Both the position numbers and the translations under genes were made by a program. Below the pieces are notes generated by a model. The model was not told the origin of the DNA. It worked only from the letters and a program-made list of their open reading frames with translations, and made no database searches. From NCBI GenBank assembly GCA_018666235.1, contig JABJAB010000081.1, positions 1-28,513 on the forward strand: a stretch of 28,513 nt of DNA, written 5' to 3'. The DNA is from Ilumatobacter sp. (GTDB taxonomy: Bacteria; Actinomycetota; Acidimicrobiia; Acidimicrobiales; Ilumatobacteraceae). Position 1 is the first letter of the stretch, and each line of letters begins with the position of its first letter. This document shows positions 7,845 through 15,181 of this stretch, one piece after another.

Positions 7845-8792
7845 TCAGCGGTTGCCGCTGCTCTCGAGGACGAATTGGTTGGACGGTGCGACCTCGTTCA
7901 CAAACGCTGCGTTGGTGGCCGACACCGAGAAGCCGAGCCGCTCGTACATCGACACTGCTGCAGTGTTGTCGGCATCGACGTAGAGCAGTGCGGTGCTGAT
8001 GCCCATGTCGCTGAGATGTTCGAGCCCAGCGAGGGTGAGTTGCTTGCCGAGGCCACGCCCGTGAAAGTCGGGATCGACCGCAATCACGTAGATCTCGCCG
8101 ACCTCTGGTTCGGTTTCGGTCGCTGGATGGACCTTCGTCCAACAGAACGCAGCCATCTGGCCGTCGACGTCGTGGACGCGGAATCCAGCCGGGTCGAACC
8201 ACTCTTCGCCCTGACGTTGGCAGAACGTCTCGAGCGTCCAACCGCCTTGCTCCCCATGGCCCGCAAATGCACGGTTGTTGACCGACAGCCAACTGTCGTC
8301 GTCGATACCTGGAACAAAATCACGAGTTGCCGCCGTGACAGCGATACCGGTGGGCAACGGGCGGCGCATCTGATGGAGCGTGCGCCCGACACGCATACCG
8401 GCGTCGCCAGCAAGCTGGCGGTGCATCGACGTGGGTTCGTAAACCCACCAGTTGACGTTCCCGCCCCCGTCGGAAGCGATGACCTCGATGGCGGAGTCGA
8501 TCAGCTCAGGGCCGATCGTGGCCATCTCGTATCGGTGGTGCGGATGGACCACCAGCTCGAACGCGTAGGAGTCGTTACCCCGCGACACTTGGGCGTACGC
8601 AACCGGATGATCGTGGCCTGGCTCCGATGCAAGCAGCCCGGCGAACCCGTTGTGGCCGCCATTGACGAGGTCGAGGTAGAGGTGATCGGACAGCGGCCGC
8701 CGTCCATCGGCGCGCGCTGCAGCGTCGAGCAGCTCGTTCACCGTGGCGATGTCATCATCTTCCATCTGACGTTTGATCTCAAGACATCGCAC
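7845..8792 (-). CDS. mshD: Mycothiol synthase MshD
   Basis: 315 residues with two GNAT domains, as in MshD. The C-terminal active domain carries VNNRAFAGHGEQGG (171-184), the acetyl-CoA loop GRGLGK (245-250), and YVDADNTAAVSMYERLGF (from 271), all hallmarks of this enzyme. It acetylates the cysteine amine of Cys-GlcN-Ins in the last step of mycothiol synthesis, the main thiol of actinobacteria. The other msh genes are not in the window. GTG 8792 is preferred over ATG 8765 because TAACCT lies 6 nt upstream. pepF follows in the same transcript. Confidence 0.93.
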   Translation of the reverse strand: MRCLEIKRQMEDDDIATVNELLDAAARADGRRPLSDHLYLDLVNGGHNGFAGLLASEPGHDHPVAYAQVSRGNDSYAFELVVHPHHRYEMATIGPELIDSAIEVIASDGGGNVNWWVYEPTSMHRQLAGDAGMRVGRTLHQMRRPLPTGIAVTAATRDFVPGIDDDSWLSVNNRAFAGHGEQGGWTLETFCQRQGEEWFDPAGFRVHDVDGQMAAFCWTKVHPATETEPEVGEIYVIAVDPDFHGRGLGKQLTLAGLEHLSDMGISTALLYVDADNTAAVSMYERLGFSVSATNAAFVNEVAPSNQFVLESSGNR

Positions 8793-8804
8793 GGGGCCAG
8801 GTTA
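8793..8804 (-). promoter_or_regulatory. Leaderless promoter of mshD
   Basis: TAACCT (8804-8799, minus strand), 6 nt, then GTG. On the plus strand the same bases begin TACCGGT (8803-8809), which could be a weak divergent -10 for the RNA described next. Confidence 0.6.
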
Positions 8805-8814
8805 CCGGTCCAGC

Positions 8815-8987
8815 TTCCTGCCCTTTTGCCCGGGCGGAGCCGTCCAGTTGGACCCTCGGCCCGGAGGGGAGTACGGTCTTTCCTGCAAACAAGGTTCCCG
8901 CCAACCTGTTTGCCGCGAGTGTCGGGCATCCGCCGCCTGACCTCGCCGAACGACGGCCCCTTCCGAGGGGTCGTCGTTTCGTTTTCA
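8815..8987 (+). ncRNA. Candidate structured non-coding RNA ending in an intrinsic terminator
   Basis: No convincing protein frame occupies this stretch, yet it is tiled by hairpins. 8830-8864: CCGGGC/GCCCGG, then GAG/CTC and GTCC/GGAC around loop AGTT. 8885-8913: GCAAACA and GGTT paired with AACC and TGTTTGC, one bulged A. 8915-8946: GCGAG and GTCGGGC paired with GCCTGAC and CTCGC, one bulged T and one G-U. 8949-8978: a 12 bp terminator hairpin. The T-rich tail is on the plus strand only, so the transcript should run left to right. The 5' end near 8815 is a guess from a weak TACCGGT at 8803. It matches no RNA family I recognise. An untranslated spacer is the alternative. Confidence 0.5.
8949..8985 (+). 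terminator. Intrinsic terminator of the candidate RNA
   Basis: A 12 bp stem (AACGACGGCCCC with GGGGTCGTCGTT, one G-U pair), loop TTCCGA, then TCGTTTT. The tail overlaps the stop codon of the convergent 67-residue gene. Read on the minus strand there is no T tract. Confidence 0.75.
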
Positions 8988-9188
8988 GCTGACTTGGCGA
9001 ATGGCGCGCTGCAGGGTGCGCTCGGCGGAGCGAAGTTGGCGCTCCGCTTCGTGGATTGCCCCGACGATGTCGTCGCGCTCGGTACCGACGAACGGCTCGG
9101 CGAGACCAGCTACCCGTTCGCGGTAGCGGCCGACGTTGTCGGCAATGGTCGAGAGTTCCGACGACGTGCGTTCGAGTGAGGCAGCCAC
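8985..9188 (-). CDS. Small helical protein, function unknown
   Basis: 67 residues, rich in Glu, Arg, Ala and Leu, with no Cys, Pro-rich or membrane segment; residues 7-65 look like one or two amphipathic helices (possible coiled coil). I do not recognise a family. The case for a real gene is its start: GTG 9188 is preceded by TAGCGT and exactly 6 nt, the same layout and hexamer as rlmN. It diverges from hisC and converges with the candidate RNA terminator. Confidence 0.6.
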   Translation of the reverse strand: MAASLERTSSELSTIADNVGRYRERVAGLAEPFVGTERDDIVGAIHEAERQLRSAERTLQRAIRQVS

Positions 9189-9200
9189 GCTCCGACGCTA
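9189..9200 (-). promoter_or_regulatory. Leaderless promoter of the 67-residue gene
   Basis: GATAGCGT with TAGCGT at 9200-9195 (minus strand), 6 nt, then GTG. The eight bases are the same as at rlmN. Confidence 0.55.
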
Positions 9201-9251
9201 TCGGCGGGCGAAACGACCGAAACGATCCCGAGAGCTGGGCCTCTCCGTCGG

Positions 9252-9265
9252 TACCCTTCAGCTGC
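9252..9265 (+). promoter_or_regulatory. Probable leaderless promoter of the his operon
   Basis: TACCCT at 9252-9257, 8 nt before GTG 9266. There is no room for a leader peptide or T-box before hisC, so attenuation control is unlikely if this start is right. Confidence 0.5.
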
Positions 9266-10378
9266 GTGATTCCTGTTCGCGACGACCTCCGTGCCCTCGA
9301 GGGCTATCACTCGGCCCAGGTCGACGTTCGTGTCCGGTTGAACACCAACGAGTCACCGACACCGCCACCTGACGCGTTCCGCGAAGCCGTCGCCGCGGAG
9401 GTCTCGAAAGTCGAATGGCATCGATATCCGGACCGCGCAGCGATGGCGTTGCGCGTCGCCATCGCTGAGAGCCACGGTGTCGATGCGGCACAGGTCTTCG
9501 TCGCAAACGGATCCAACGAGGTGCTCCAGACAGTCCTGCTTGCCTACGCGGGTCCCGGCCGCGTCGTCGCGACGTTCGAGCCGACGTACCAGATGCATGC
9601 ACAGATCGCCCGCATCACCGGTGCCACCGTGGTGGAGGGCGAGCGCGCCGAGGATTTCACGCTTGACCCTGCCGAAGTCGAACGGGTTCTCACCGAGCAC
9701 CAACCGCACGTCGTCTTTTTGACGTCTCCCAATAATCCCACCGGTCTCGTCGAGCCGGCCGATCGCGTACAGCAGCTCCTCGACTTCGCACCCGGCCTTG
9801 TCGTTGTCGATGAGGCCTACGCCCAGTTCGCCGACTGGACGGCACTCGATCTCGTTGACGAAGACACGCCGCTGGTGGTCACCCGCACGTTCTCTAAGAC
9901 GTGGTCGATGGCGGGAGCGCGTCTCGGTTACCTCGTTGGTCCGACCTGGTTGGTCGCCGAGCTTGAGAAAGTGGTGCTTCCGTACCACCTCGACACGGTG
10001 AAGCAGATCGCTGGTCGGCTCGCGCTGCGTTATGTCGAGGACATGGATGATCGGGTCGCACAGATTGTTGCTGAGCGCGGGCGGATCAGTTCTGAACTCG
10101 AGGCTTTGGGCCTCACGGTGATTCCGAGTGGAGCGAATTTTGTCTTGTTTCGGCCTGACGGCCACGACGGCCGTGCGGTGTGGCAGGGCCTCGTCGACCG
10201 CAGCGTGTTGATTCGTGACTGTTCGGGCTGGCCGCGTCTGGCGAACTGCCTGCGCGTCACCGTTGGCACACGCGACGAAAACTCCGAATTCCTGAGTGCG
10301 CTCTCCGATGTACTCAGTGCTTCTACCGCTGACTTTCGCAGTCATCCCCAGACCGAACAGAATGGAGCCGACCGATGA
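9266..10378 (+). CDS. hisC: Histidinol-phosphate aminotransferase
   Basis: 370 residues, fold-type I PLP aminotransferase. LNTNESP near the N-terminus, ANGSNEVLQ (cofactor phosphate contact), SPNNPTG, VVDEAYAQF and FSKTWSMAGARLGY with the PLP lysine K211 are the HisC/subfamily Ibeta signature. It converts imidazole-acetol phosphate to histidinol phosphate using glutamate. GTG 9266 starts the conserved IPVRDDLRALEGYH segment; the frame remains open upstream but that sequence is not HisC-like. The stop overlaps the hisB start (ATGA). Confidence 0.95.
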   Translation: MIPVRDDLRALEGYHSAQVDVRVRLNTNESPTPPPDAFREAVAAEVSKVEWHRYPDRAAMALRVAIAESHGVDAAQVFVANGSNEVLQTVLLAYAGPGRVVATFEPTYQMHAQIARITGATVVEGERAEDFTLDPAEVERVLTEHQPHVVFLTSPNNPTGLVEPADRVQQLLDFAPGLVVVDEAYAQFADWTALDLVDEDTPLVVTRTFSKTWSMAGARLGYLVGPTWLVAELEKVVLPYHLDTVKQIAGRLALRYVEDMDDRVAQIVAERGRISSELEALGLTVIPSGANFVLFRPDGHDGRAVWQGLVDRSVLIRDCSGWPRLANCLRVTVGTRDENSEFLSALSDVLSASTADFRSHPQTEQNGADR

Positions 10379-10968
10379 GTCGCACCGCCAGCCGTAGCCG
10401 CTCGACCAAGGAGACATCGATCGAGGTTTCGATCGACCTCGACGGATCCGGCACGACCGACATTTCAACCGGCATTCCGTTCTACGACCACATGCTTGAT
10501 CAGCTTGGCCGCCACGGCGGGTTCGATCTCAGAGTGCAGGCAGTCGGTGACTTACACATCGACACGCATCACACGGTCGAAGACGTGGCGATCACGCTCG
10601 GGGAGTGTTTCGCCGAAGCTCTGGGTGACAAAGCCGGCGTCCGACGTTTTGCAAGCGGCCGTTATCCGCTCGATGAGGCCCTGATCGACGTCGCGCTCGA
10701 CCTTTCGGGCCGTCCGCATGTCGAGTGGCACGTCGACATGCCTGAGAGCCTGCCGCTCGGCGACCCTGCATTCGACCCGCAACTGGCAGAGCACATCGTC
10801 TCGTCGTTCGCCACGTCGGCTGGCATCACTCTGCACGTCGAGATGATCCGGGGGCGCAACACCCACCACGTCATCGAGGCAACCTTCAAGGGGTTGGCGC
10901 GCACGCTTCGTGACGCCGTTCGCATCGATGATGCAGGTGGGGTGCCGTCGACCAAGGGCGTGCTGTGA
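10375..10968 (+). CDS. hisB: Imidazoleglycerol-phosphate dehydratase
   Basis: 197 residues, the monofunctional dehydratase (no N-terminal phosphatase domain). Metal-binding motifs DTHHTVED (H65, H66, E69) and RNTHHVIEA (H164, H165, E168) are intact, as are FYDHMLDQLGRHGGFD and the C-terminal STKGVL. It makes imidazole-acetol phosphate, the substrate of HisC. ATG 10375 overlaps the hisC stop by 4 nt, with a GGAG just upstream; the stop overlaps the hisH start (GTGA). Confidence 0.97.
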   Translation: MSRTASRSRSTKETSIEVSIDLDGSGTTDISTGIPFYDHMLDQLGRHGGFDLRVQAVGDLHIDTHHTVEDVAITLGECFAEALGDKAGVRRFASGRYPLDEALIDVALDLSGRPHVEWHVDMPESLPLGDPAFDPQLAEHIVSSFATSAGITLHVEMIRGRNTHHVIEATFKGLARTLRDAVRIDDAGGVPSTKGVL

Positions 10969-11663
10969 CGGCCGCTGCTTCACCGGGCGGGGTGCGGCCG
11001 CTGGTCGCGGTACTCGACTACGGGATCGGCAATGTTCATTCGGCGCAAAAGGCACTCGAGCGAGGCGGCGCCGATGCGCGTTTGACCGCTGACCCGGAGG
11101 TCATCGCGGATGCCGACGGCGTGGTGCTGCCCGGTGTCGGGGCATTTGGCGCTTGTATGGACGCCCTGCGGTCGAGCGGTCTGGAACAGCCGGCGCTCGA
11201 TGCGGTTGCGTCTGGGCGTCCGTTTCTTGGCATCTGTGTCGGTATGCAGATGCTGTTCAGCCAGTCTGAGGAAAACCCTGAAGCGCGTGGTCTTGGCGTC
11301 ATCCCAGGAACGATTACGTGGATCCCGACCGAGCCGGTCGCTGGACCAAAGATCCCGCAGATGCAGTGGAATCGTCTTGACATCGTCGCTGCCGACCCGA
11401 TGCTCGTCGGTCTCGGTGACGAGCCTTGGCTGTACTTCGTGCACTCACTGCACGGCGTGCCCGATGATCCGGCTGTTGTGGTCGCAACGGTCGAGTACGG
11501 GACCACGCTGAACGCCGCGTTCCGGCTTGACAACGTGTTTGCTGCTCAATTCCATCCAGAGAAGTCGAGCGCGCCCGGACTGGCGTTGCTGTCGAACTTC
11601 GTCGAGGTGTGCGCTCGATCCGCAGCAACATCGGCAGTACCGAGCAACGAGGTATCGGCATGA
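10965..11663 (+). CDS. hisH: Imidazole glycerol phosphate synthase, glutaminase subunit
   Basis: 232 residues, class I glutamine amidotransferase. The nucleophile is C91 in LGICVGMQ; the rest of the triad is H197 and E199 in FHPEKS. DYGIGN near the N-terminus and VLPGVGAFG complete the HisH pattern. The usual P-x-MGWN motif reads PQMQWN, a small deviation near the HisF interface. It delivers ammonia to HisF. GTG 10965 overlaps the hisB stop; an ~12-residue extension precedes the conserved VAVLDYG, and the tail after 222 is also extra. Confidence 0.95.
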   Translation: MTAAASPGGVRPLVAVLDYGIGNVHSAQKALERGGADARLTADPEVIADADGVVLPGVGAFGACMDALRSSGLEQPALDAVASGRPFLGICVGMQMLFSQSEENPEARGLGVIPGTITWIPTEPVAGPKIPQMQWNRLDIVAADPMLVGLGDEPWLYFVHSLHGVPDDPAVVVATVEYGTTLNAAFRLDNVFAAQFHPEKSSAPGLALLSNFVEVCARSAATSAVPSNEVSA

Positions 11664-12394
11664 TCGAGTTGTACCCGGCCATTGACCTGCTTGGAGGGCG
11701 CGTCGTCCGGCTCCGGCAGGGCGATTACGCCGATGAGACCGAGTACGGCACCGATCCGGTTGCGATGGCGCGCGGCTTCGCCGATGCCGGGACGCCGTGG
11801 ATTCACGTTGTCGACCTCGACGCCGCGAAGTCGGGTGACCCCGTCAACCGGCCGGTCGTTGCGGCTATCGCTGCTGCAGTCCAGGGCACGAGCCGGGTGC
11901 AGACGGGCGGTGGCGTGCGTTCGGTCGACGATGCCCGTCAGCTCGCCGATGCCGGCGTGGCCCGCGTGGTCATGGGCTCGGCCGCGGTGCGCGACCCCGC
12001 CTTGGTTGCATTGGCCTCAGAGGTGGTGCCGGTCGCTGTCGGCCTCGACCATCGCAGCGGTGAACTTGCGGTGCACGGATGGACGAAGGGAAGTGGCGTC
12101 ATGCTCGATGATGCGTACGAGCGCTTCCCAACGGCTGATGTCTTCGTCATCACCGACATCGGTCGCGACGGAATGCTCGAAGGACCGGACGTCGAGGGAC
12201 TCACTCGCTCCGCAGAACTCGCCGGCGCGCCCGTCATTGCGTCCGGAGGGGTGTCGAGCCTCGCCGATATCGAGTTGTTGGCGGCAATTCCTGGACTCGG
12301 CGGTGTCATTACCGGCAAGGCGGTTTACGAGGGTCGCTTCACGGTGGCGGCAGGCCTGGCTGCATTGGCCCGGGCGCAAGGAGCCGACCGATGA
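11660..12394 (+). CDS. hisA: Phosphoribosylformimino-5-aminoimidazole carboxamide ribotide isomerase
   Basis: 244 residues, TIM barrel. D9 (PAIDLLGG) and D130 (VAVGLD) are the acid/base pair; QTGGGVRS and ASGGVSS bind the two substrate phosphates. In many actinobacteria this gene is the dual-function PriA, also serving tryptophan synthesis. Here the loop after D130 reads HGWTKGSG, closer to ordinary HisA, but this cannot be decided without knowing whether trpF exists elsewhere. ATG 11660 overlaps the hisH stop (ATGA). Confidence 0.94.
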   Translation: MIELYPAIDLLGGRVVRLRQGDYADETEYGTDPVAMARGFADAGTPWIHVVDLDAAKSGDPVNRPVVAAIAAAVQGTSRVQTGGGVRSVDDARQLADAGVARVVMGSAAVRDPALVALASEVVPVAVGLDHRSGELAVHGWTKGSGVMLDDAYERFPTADVFVITDIGRDGMLEGPDVEGLTRSAELAGAPVIASGGVSSLADIELLAAIPGLGGVITGKAVYEGRFTVAAGLAALARAQGADR

Positions 12395-13197
12395 AGGCGG
12401 CGCGCGTCATCCCATGTCTCGACGTGGCTGATGGCCGGGTCGTGAAGGGCACCAATTTCGTCGACCTACGTGACGCTGGCGACCCGGTCGAGCTCGCGGC
12501 CCGCTACGACCTCGAGGGTGCCGATGAGCTGGTGTTTCTCGACATCACTGCCTCGAGCGACAACCGTGAGACCACGATTGAAATGGTGCATCGCGTCGCC
12601 GAGCAGGTCTACATCCCGTTCACGGTCGGCGGTGGCATTCGAACGCTCGAAGACGCTCGACGCATGCTCCGTGCCGGTGCCGACAAAGTGAGCGTCAATA
12701 CCGCAGCCGTGCAACGGCCAGAGCTGATCACTGAGATTGCAGCCGAGTTCGGCTCCCAATGTGTGGTGTGCGCCATCGACGCTCGTCGACGTCGCCCCGA
12801 CGGCGATGTCAGCGGCCCCGCTCCCGAGGTACCGGCCGATGGCTGGGAGGTCTACCTGCACGGCGGGCGCACCCCGACCGGCATTGATGCGGTCGACTGG
12901 GCTGCAGAGGCGGTGCGGCTGGGTGCCGGTGAGTTGCTGCTCACGTCGATGGATCGTGATGGCACTCGCGAAGGCTTCGATCTCGACCTGACTCGAGCAA
13001 TCGCTGATCGGGTCAACGTCCCACTCATCGCCAGCGGGGGAGTCGGCACGCTTGAACACCTGGCCGATGGCGTGACCCAGGGCGGCGCCGATGCTGTCTT
13101 GGCTGCGTCGATTTTTCACTTTCGTGAGCACACGGTTGCCGAAGCCAAAGACGTGATGACCGCCGCCGGCATCACCGTGCGCCCCGCCGGCGTCTGA
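12391..13197 (+). CDS. hisF: Imidazole glycerol phosphate synthase, cyclase subunit
   Basis: 268 residues, TIM barrel, partner of HisH. Catalytic aspartates D11 (CLDVADGRVVKG) and D129 (CAIDA), phosphate loops TVGGGIRT and ASGGVGT, and the typical VYLHGGRTPTGIDAVDW are present. It is slightly longer than the usual ~255 because of an insert after D129 (about RRRRPDGDVSGPAPEVPA). ATG 12391 overlaps the hisA stop, with AAGGAG upstream. Last gene of the hisCBHAF cluster; no T-tract terminator follows, only the palindrome at 13227. Confidence 0.97.
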   Translation: MKAARVIPCLDVADGRVVKGTNFVDLRDAGDPVELAARYDLEGADELVFLDITASSDNRETTIEMVHRVAEQVYIPFTVGGGIRTLEDARRMLRAGADKVSVNTAAVQRPELITEIAAEFGSQCVVCAIDARRRRPDGDVSGPAPEVPADGWEVYLHGGRTPTGIDAVDWAAEAVRLGAGELLLTSMDRDGTREGFDLDLTRAIADRVNVPLIASGGVGTLEHLADGVTQGGADAVLAASIFHFREHTVAEAKDVMTAAGITVRPAGV

Positions 13198-13200
13198 GCC

Positions 13201-13226
13201 CGTCACTCCTTCCCGTCACTCCTTCC
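13201..13226. repeat. Tandem duplication of a 13-mer
   Basis: CGTCACTCCTTCC occurs twice without a gap (13201-13213, 13214-13226), immediately before the palindrome at 13227 and just after hisF. It is probably a replication slippage product. Confidence 0.9.
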
Positions 13227-13278
13227 CGTTTGTGTCGGGGTTTCTGCGGACCGGTCCGCAGAAACTCGTACACAAACG
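13227..13278. repeat. Palindromic repeat, copy 1
   Basis: A 52 bp inverted repeat: outer arms CGTTTGTGT/ACACAAACG, a 5x5 internal mismatch (CGGGG versus CTCGT), and inner arms TTTCTGCGGACC/GGTCCGCAGAAA meeting at ACCGGT without a loop. Over 50 bp it matches copy 2 at 15130-15179 in 46 positions, in the same orientation. There is no T tract on either side, so it is not a standard terminator. It lies just upstream of the crotonase promoter and could be an operator or a REP-like element. Confidence 0.9.
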
Positions 13279-13289
13279 TTGTGAGTGCG

Positions 13290-13302
13290 TAACTTTCAGG
13301 GA
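13290..13302 (+). promoter_or_regulatory. Leaderless promoter of the crotonase gene
   Basis: TAACTT at 13290-13295, 7 nt, then ATG 13303. The expected -35 position falls in the right end of palindrome copy 1, so a protein bound there could affect transcription. Confidence 0.55.
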
Positions 13303-14016
13303 ATGAGCGATGCATTGGTCACGACGGAACGGCGCGCGGGCGTCCTGATCTGCCATCTGGACGACGGCAAGGCGAATGCGTTGTCGAACGACATGATCAT
13401 CGCGATCAGCGAAGCAATCAGCGAGGCGGAAGGCGACGACAGCATTCACGCCGTGGTGCTGCACGGCCGCGAGGGCAAGTTCTCCGCCGGGTTCGACCTC
13501 ACCGTGATGCTGGCCGGCGACATGGCCGCGATGGCCGATCTGGTCGCCAACGGTGGCGAGCTCTGCCGCTCGATCTATGCGGCCAAAGTGCCCGTCGTCG
13601 CAGCGTGCACGGGCCACGCCCTGGCCGCGGGCGCGTTGATCCTGTTGGCGTGCGATGTTCGAATTGGAGCCGATCAGCCCTGCAAGATCGGCCTCAATGA
13701 GGTGGCCATCGGTATGACACTTCCGGACTGGGCGCTGACCCTTGCGGGCGAGCGGCTGAGTCAGCGACATCTCCAGCGAGCGATTCCGACGGCGCGGATC
13801 ACCGACGCTTTGGGCGCGGTCGATGCTGGCTACCTTGACGAGGCTGTCGCCCCGGACGCGGTGCTCGACGCGGCGATTGCTCAGGCCACTGAGTTTGCTG
13901 CGCTTGATAGCAAGGCCTATGCGGTGACGATCCGAAAGATGCGCGGGGCAGCAGTTGCCCAGATGGCCGAACAAATTGCCGCTGACCGCGCCGGGGGACT
14001 CGCCGCGCAGATCTGA
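13303..14016 (+). CDS. Enoyl-CoA hydratase/isomerase (crotonase) family protein
   Basis: 237 residues, somewhat shorter than the usual ~255-260. KANALSNDM, the oxyanion-hole strand GKFSAGFDL (59-66) and ACTGHALAAGALILLACDVRIG (101-122) are crotonase signatures, and KIGLNEVAIG follows. The second catalytic glutamate of true hydratases (in G-A-G-G-T-Q regions) is not visible; the region reads MTLPDWALTLAGERL. It may therefore be an isomerase, hydrolase or other crotonase rather than a hydratase. ATG 13303 is chosen over GTG 13285 because the -10 at 13290 excludes the latter. Confidence 0.85.
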   Translation: MSDALVTTERRAGVLICHLDDGKANALSNDMIIAISEAISEAEGDDSIHAVVLHGREGKFSAGFDLTVMLAGDMAAMADLVANGGELCRSIYAAKVPVVAACTGHALAAGALILLACDVRIGADQPCKIGLNEVAIGMTLPDWALTLAGERLSQRHLQRAIPTARITDALGAVDAGYLDEAVAPDAVLDAAIAQATEFAALDSKAYAVTIRKMRGAAVAQMAEQIAADRAGGLAAQI

Positions 14017-14110
14017 TTGGTCGCGTCGCCGATCACGCCAAGCGCACGAAAAGGCGGTGGTTTGACGTGCGCTCTGTTCGGTCGGCACGACGGACAGCTT
14101 GCTGCTTGGG

Positions 14111-14122
14111 TACTGTCCGGTC
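14111..14122 (+). promoter_or_regulatory. Leaderless promoter of the aldo/keto reductase gene
   Basis: TACTGT at 14111-14116, 6 nt, ATG 14123. Confidence 0.6.
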
Positions 14123-15115
14123 ATGGCAACCCCCAAAGTCAATCCCAACATGGAATACCGGCGCCTCGGCAACACCGGCATGAAGGTCAGCATCATGTCG
14201 CTCGGTAGTTGGGTCACCTTCGACACCCAGCTCGACAACACGCTGGCCACCGAGTGCATCGAGGCCGCGGGCGAGGCCGGCTGCAACTTCTTCGACAATG
14301 CCGAGGCGTATGCCGGCGGCAAGAGCGAAGAGATCATGGGCAAAGCGTTTCGCGACCTCGGATGGGAACGCTGGTCCTATGTCCTGACTACCAAGCTCTA
14401 CTGGGGCATCAACGGTGAGACACCGAACATGCGGAACACGCTCAACCGCAAGTACCTGATGCAAGGGATCGATGCATCACTCGAACGCCTCCAGCACGAC
14501 TTCGTCGATGTCTTGTATTGCCACCGCTGCGATCCCGAGACGCCGCTTGAGGAAGTCGTGCGGGCAATGAGCGACATCGTGTCGTCCGGCAAGGCCACGT
14601 ACTGGGGAACCAGCGAGTGGACGGCCGAAGAGATTCGTGGCGCCATCGAAATCGCCGACAAGCATCACCTGCACAAGCCGGTGACCGAGCAGAGCCAGTA
14701 TAACCTGCTCGAACGACGCAACGTCGAGAAGAACTATGCCCGGCTGTGGGAGGACTACCGCTACGGCAACACCATCTGGAGCCCGCTGGCGTCTGGCTTG
14801 CTCACCGGCAAGTACAAGGACGGCATTCCCGAGGACTCCCGCGGTGCCCTCGCCGGCTACGAGTGGTTGCAAGACCGTCTGTCTGACGGCGACGCGCTGG
14901 CACAGGTCGAGAATCTGCGTCCCATCGCTGACCGCCTTGATTGCTCGATGGCGCAGTTGGCGCTTGCCTGGGCGGCGAAACACCCGATGGTGTCGAGCGT
15001 CATCACCGGAGCGTCGAAGGTCAGCCAGGTTGAGCAAAACTTCGCCGCGATCGACGTGATCCCGTTGATCACCGACGAGGTCGACGAAGAGATGCGAGCC
15101 GCCGTCAAGCGCTGA
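14123..15115 (+). CDS. Aldo/keto reductase (potassium-channel beta-subunit/YghZ-like)
   Basis: 330 residues, (alpha/beta)8 NADPH-dependent oxidoreductase. The catalytic tetrad is D58 and Y63 (DNAEAYAGG), K91 (LTTKLYWG) and H134 (LYCHRCDP). The N-terminal MEYRRLGNTGMKVS and the QSQYNLLERRNVEKNY segment place it near the KCNAB/YghZ branch. The physiological carbonyl substrate is unknown. An in-frame TTG at 14099 is rejected as start because it precedes the predicted -10. The 106 bp between the crotonase and this gene carries nothing else clear. Confidence 0.92.
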   Translation: MATPKVNPNMEYRRLGNTGMKVSIMSLGSWVTFDTQLDNTLATECIEAAGEAGCNFFDNAEAYAGGKSEEIMGKAFRDLGWERWSYVLTTKLYWGINGETPNMRNTLNRKYLMQGIDASLERLQHDFVDVLYCHRCDPETPLEEVVRAMSDIVSSGKATYWGTSEWTAEEIRGAIEIADKHHLHKPVTEQSQYNLLERRNVEKNYARLWEDYRYGNTIWSPLASGLLTGKYKDGIPEDSRGALAGYEWLQDRLSDGDALAQVENLRPIADRLDCSMAQLALAWAAKHPMVSSVITGASKVSQVEQNFAAIDVIPLITDEVDEEMRAAVKR

Positions 15116-15129
15116 TCCCTGCGTGCATT

Positions 15130-15179
15130 GTTTGCGTCGGGATTTCTGCGGACCGGTCCGCAGAATCTCGGACACAAAC
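15130..15179. repeat. Palindromic repeat, copy 2
   Basis: GTTTGCGTC/GACACAAAC outer arms (one G-T mismatch), a 5x5 internal mismatch, and TTCTGCGGACC/GGTCCGCAGAA inner arms. It sits between the convergent stops of the aldo/keto reductase and the alpha/beta hydrolase. It differs from copy 1 at 4 of 50 positions. Confidence 0.9.
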
Positions 15180-15181
15180 GA

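Noticed and set aside
8793..8984. Known riboswitch or RNA family (T-box, yybP-ykoY manganese, SAM, SRP RNA, 6S)
   Set aside because: GGGGAGTA and CGCCAAC recall pieces of the yybP-ykoY motif, but the order and the absence of a downstream plus-strand gene do not fit. No T-box TGGNACC, SRP tetraloop region or long 6S-like hairpin is present.
7203..9179. Plus-strand open frame of 658 codons
   Set aside because: It runs antisense through mshD and much of pepF, both with full catalytic motifs. Such long shadow frames are expected in GC-rich DNA, and it has no recognisable domain. It also crosses the candidate RNA without features of its own.
9353..10468. Minus-strand open frame of 371 codons
   Set aside because: Mirror of hisC and hisB, which are unmistakable.
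13227..13278. Palindrome copy 1 as the terminator of the his operon
   Set aside because: No T tract follows on either strand, the inner arms have no loop, and the other copy sits in a different genetic context.
13216..14343. Minus-strand open frame of 375 codons covering the crotonase
   Set aside because: Shadow of a well-supported plus-strand gene and it crosses the palindrome and two plus-strand promoters.
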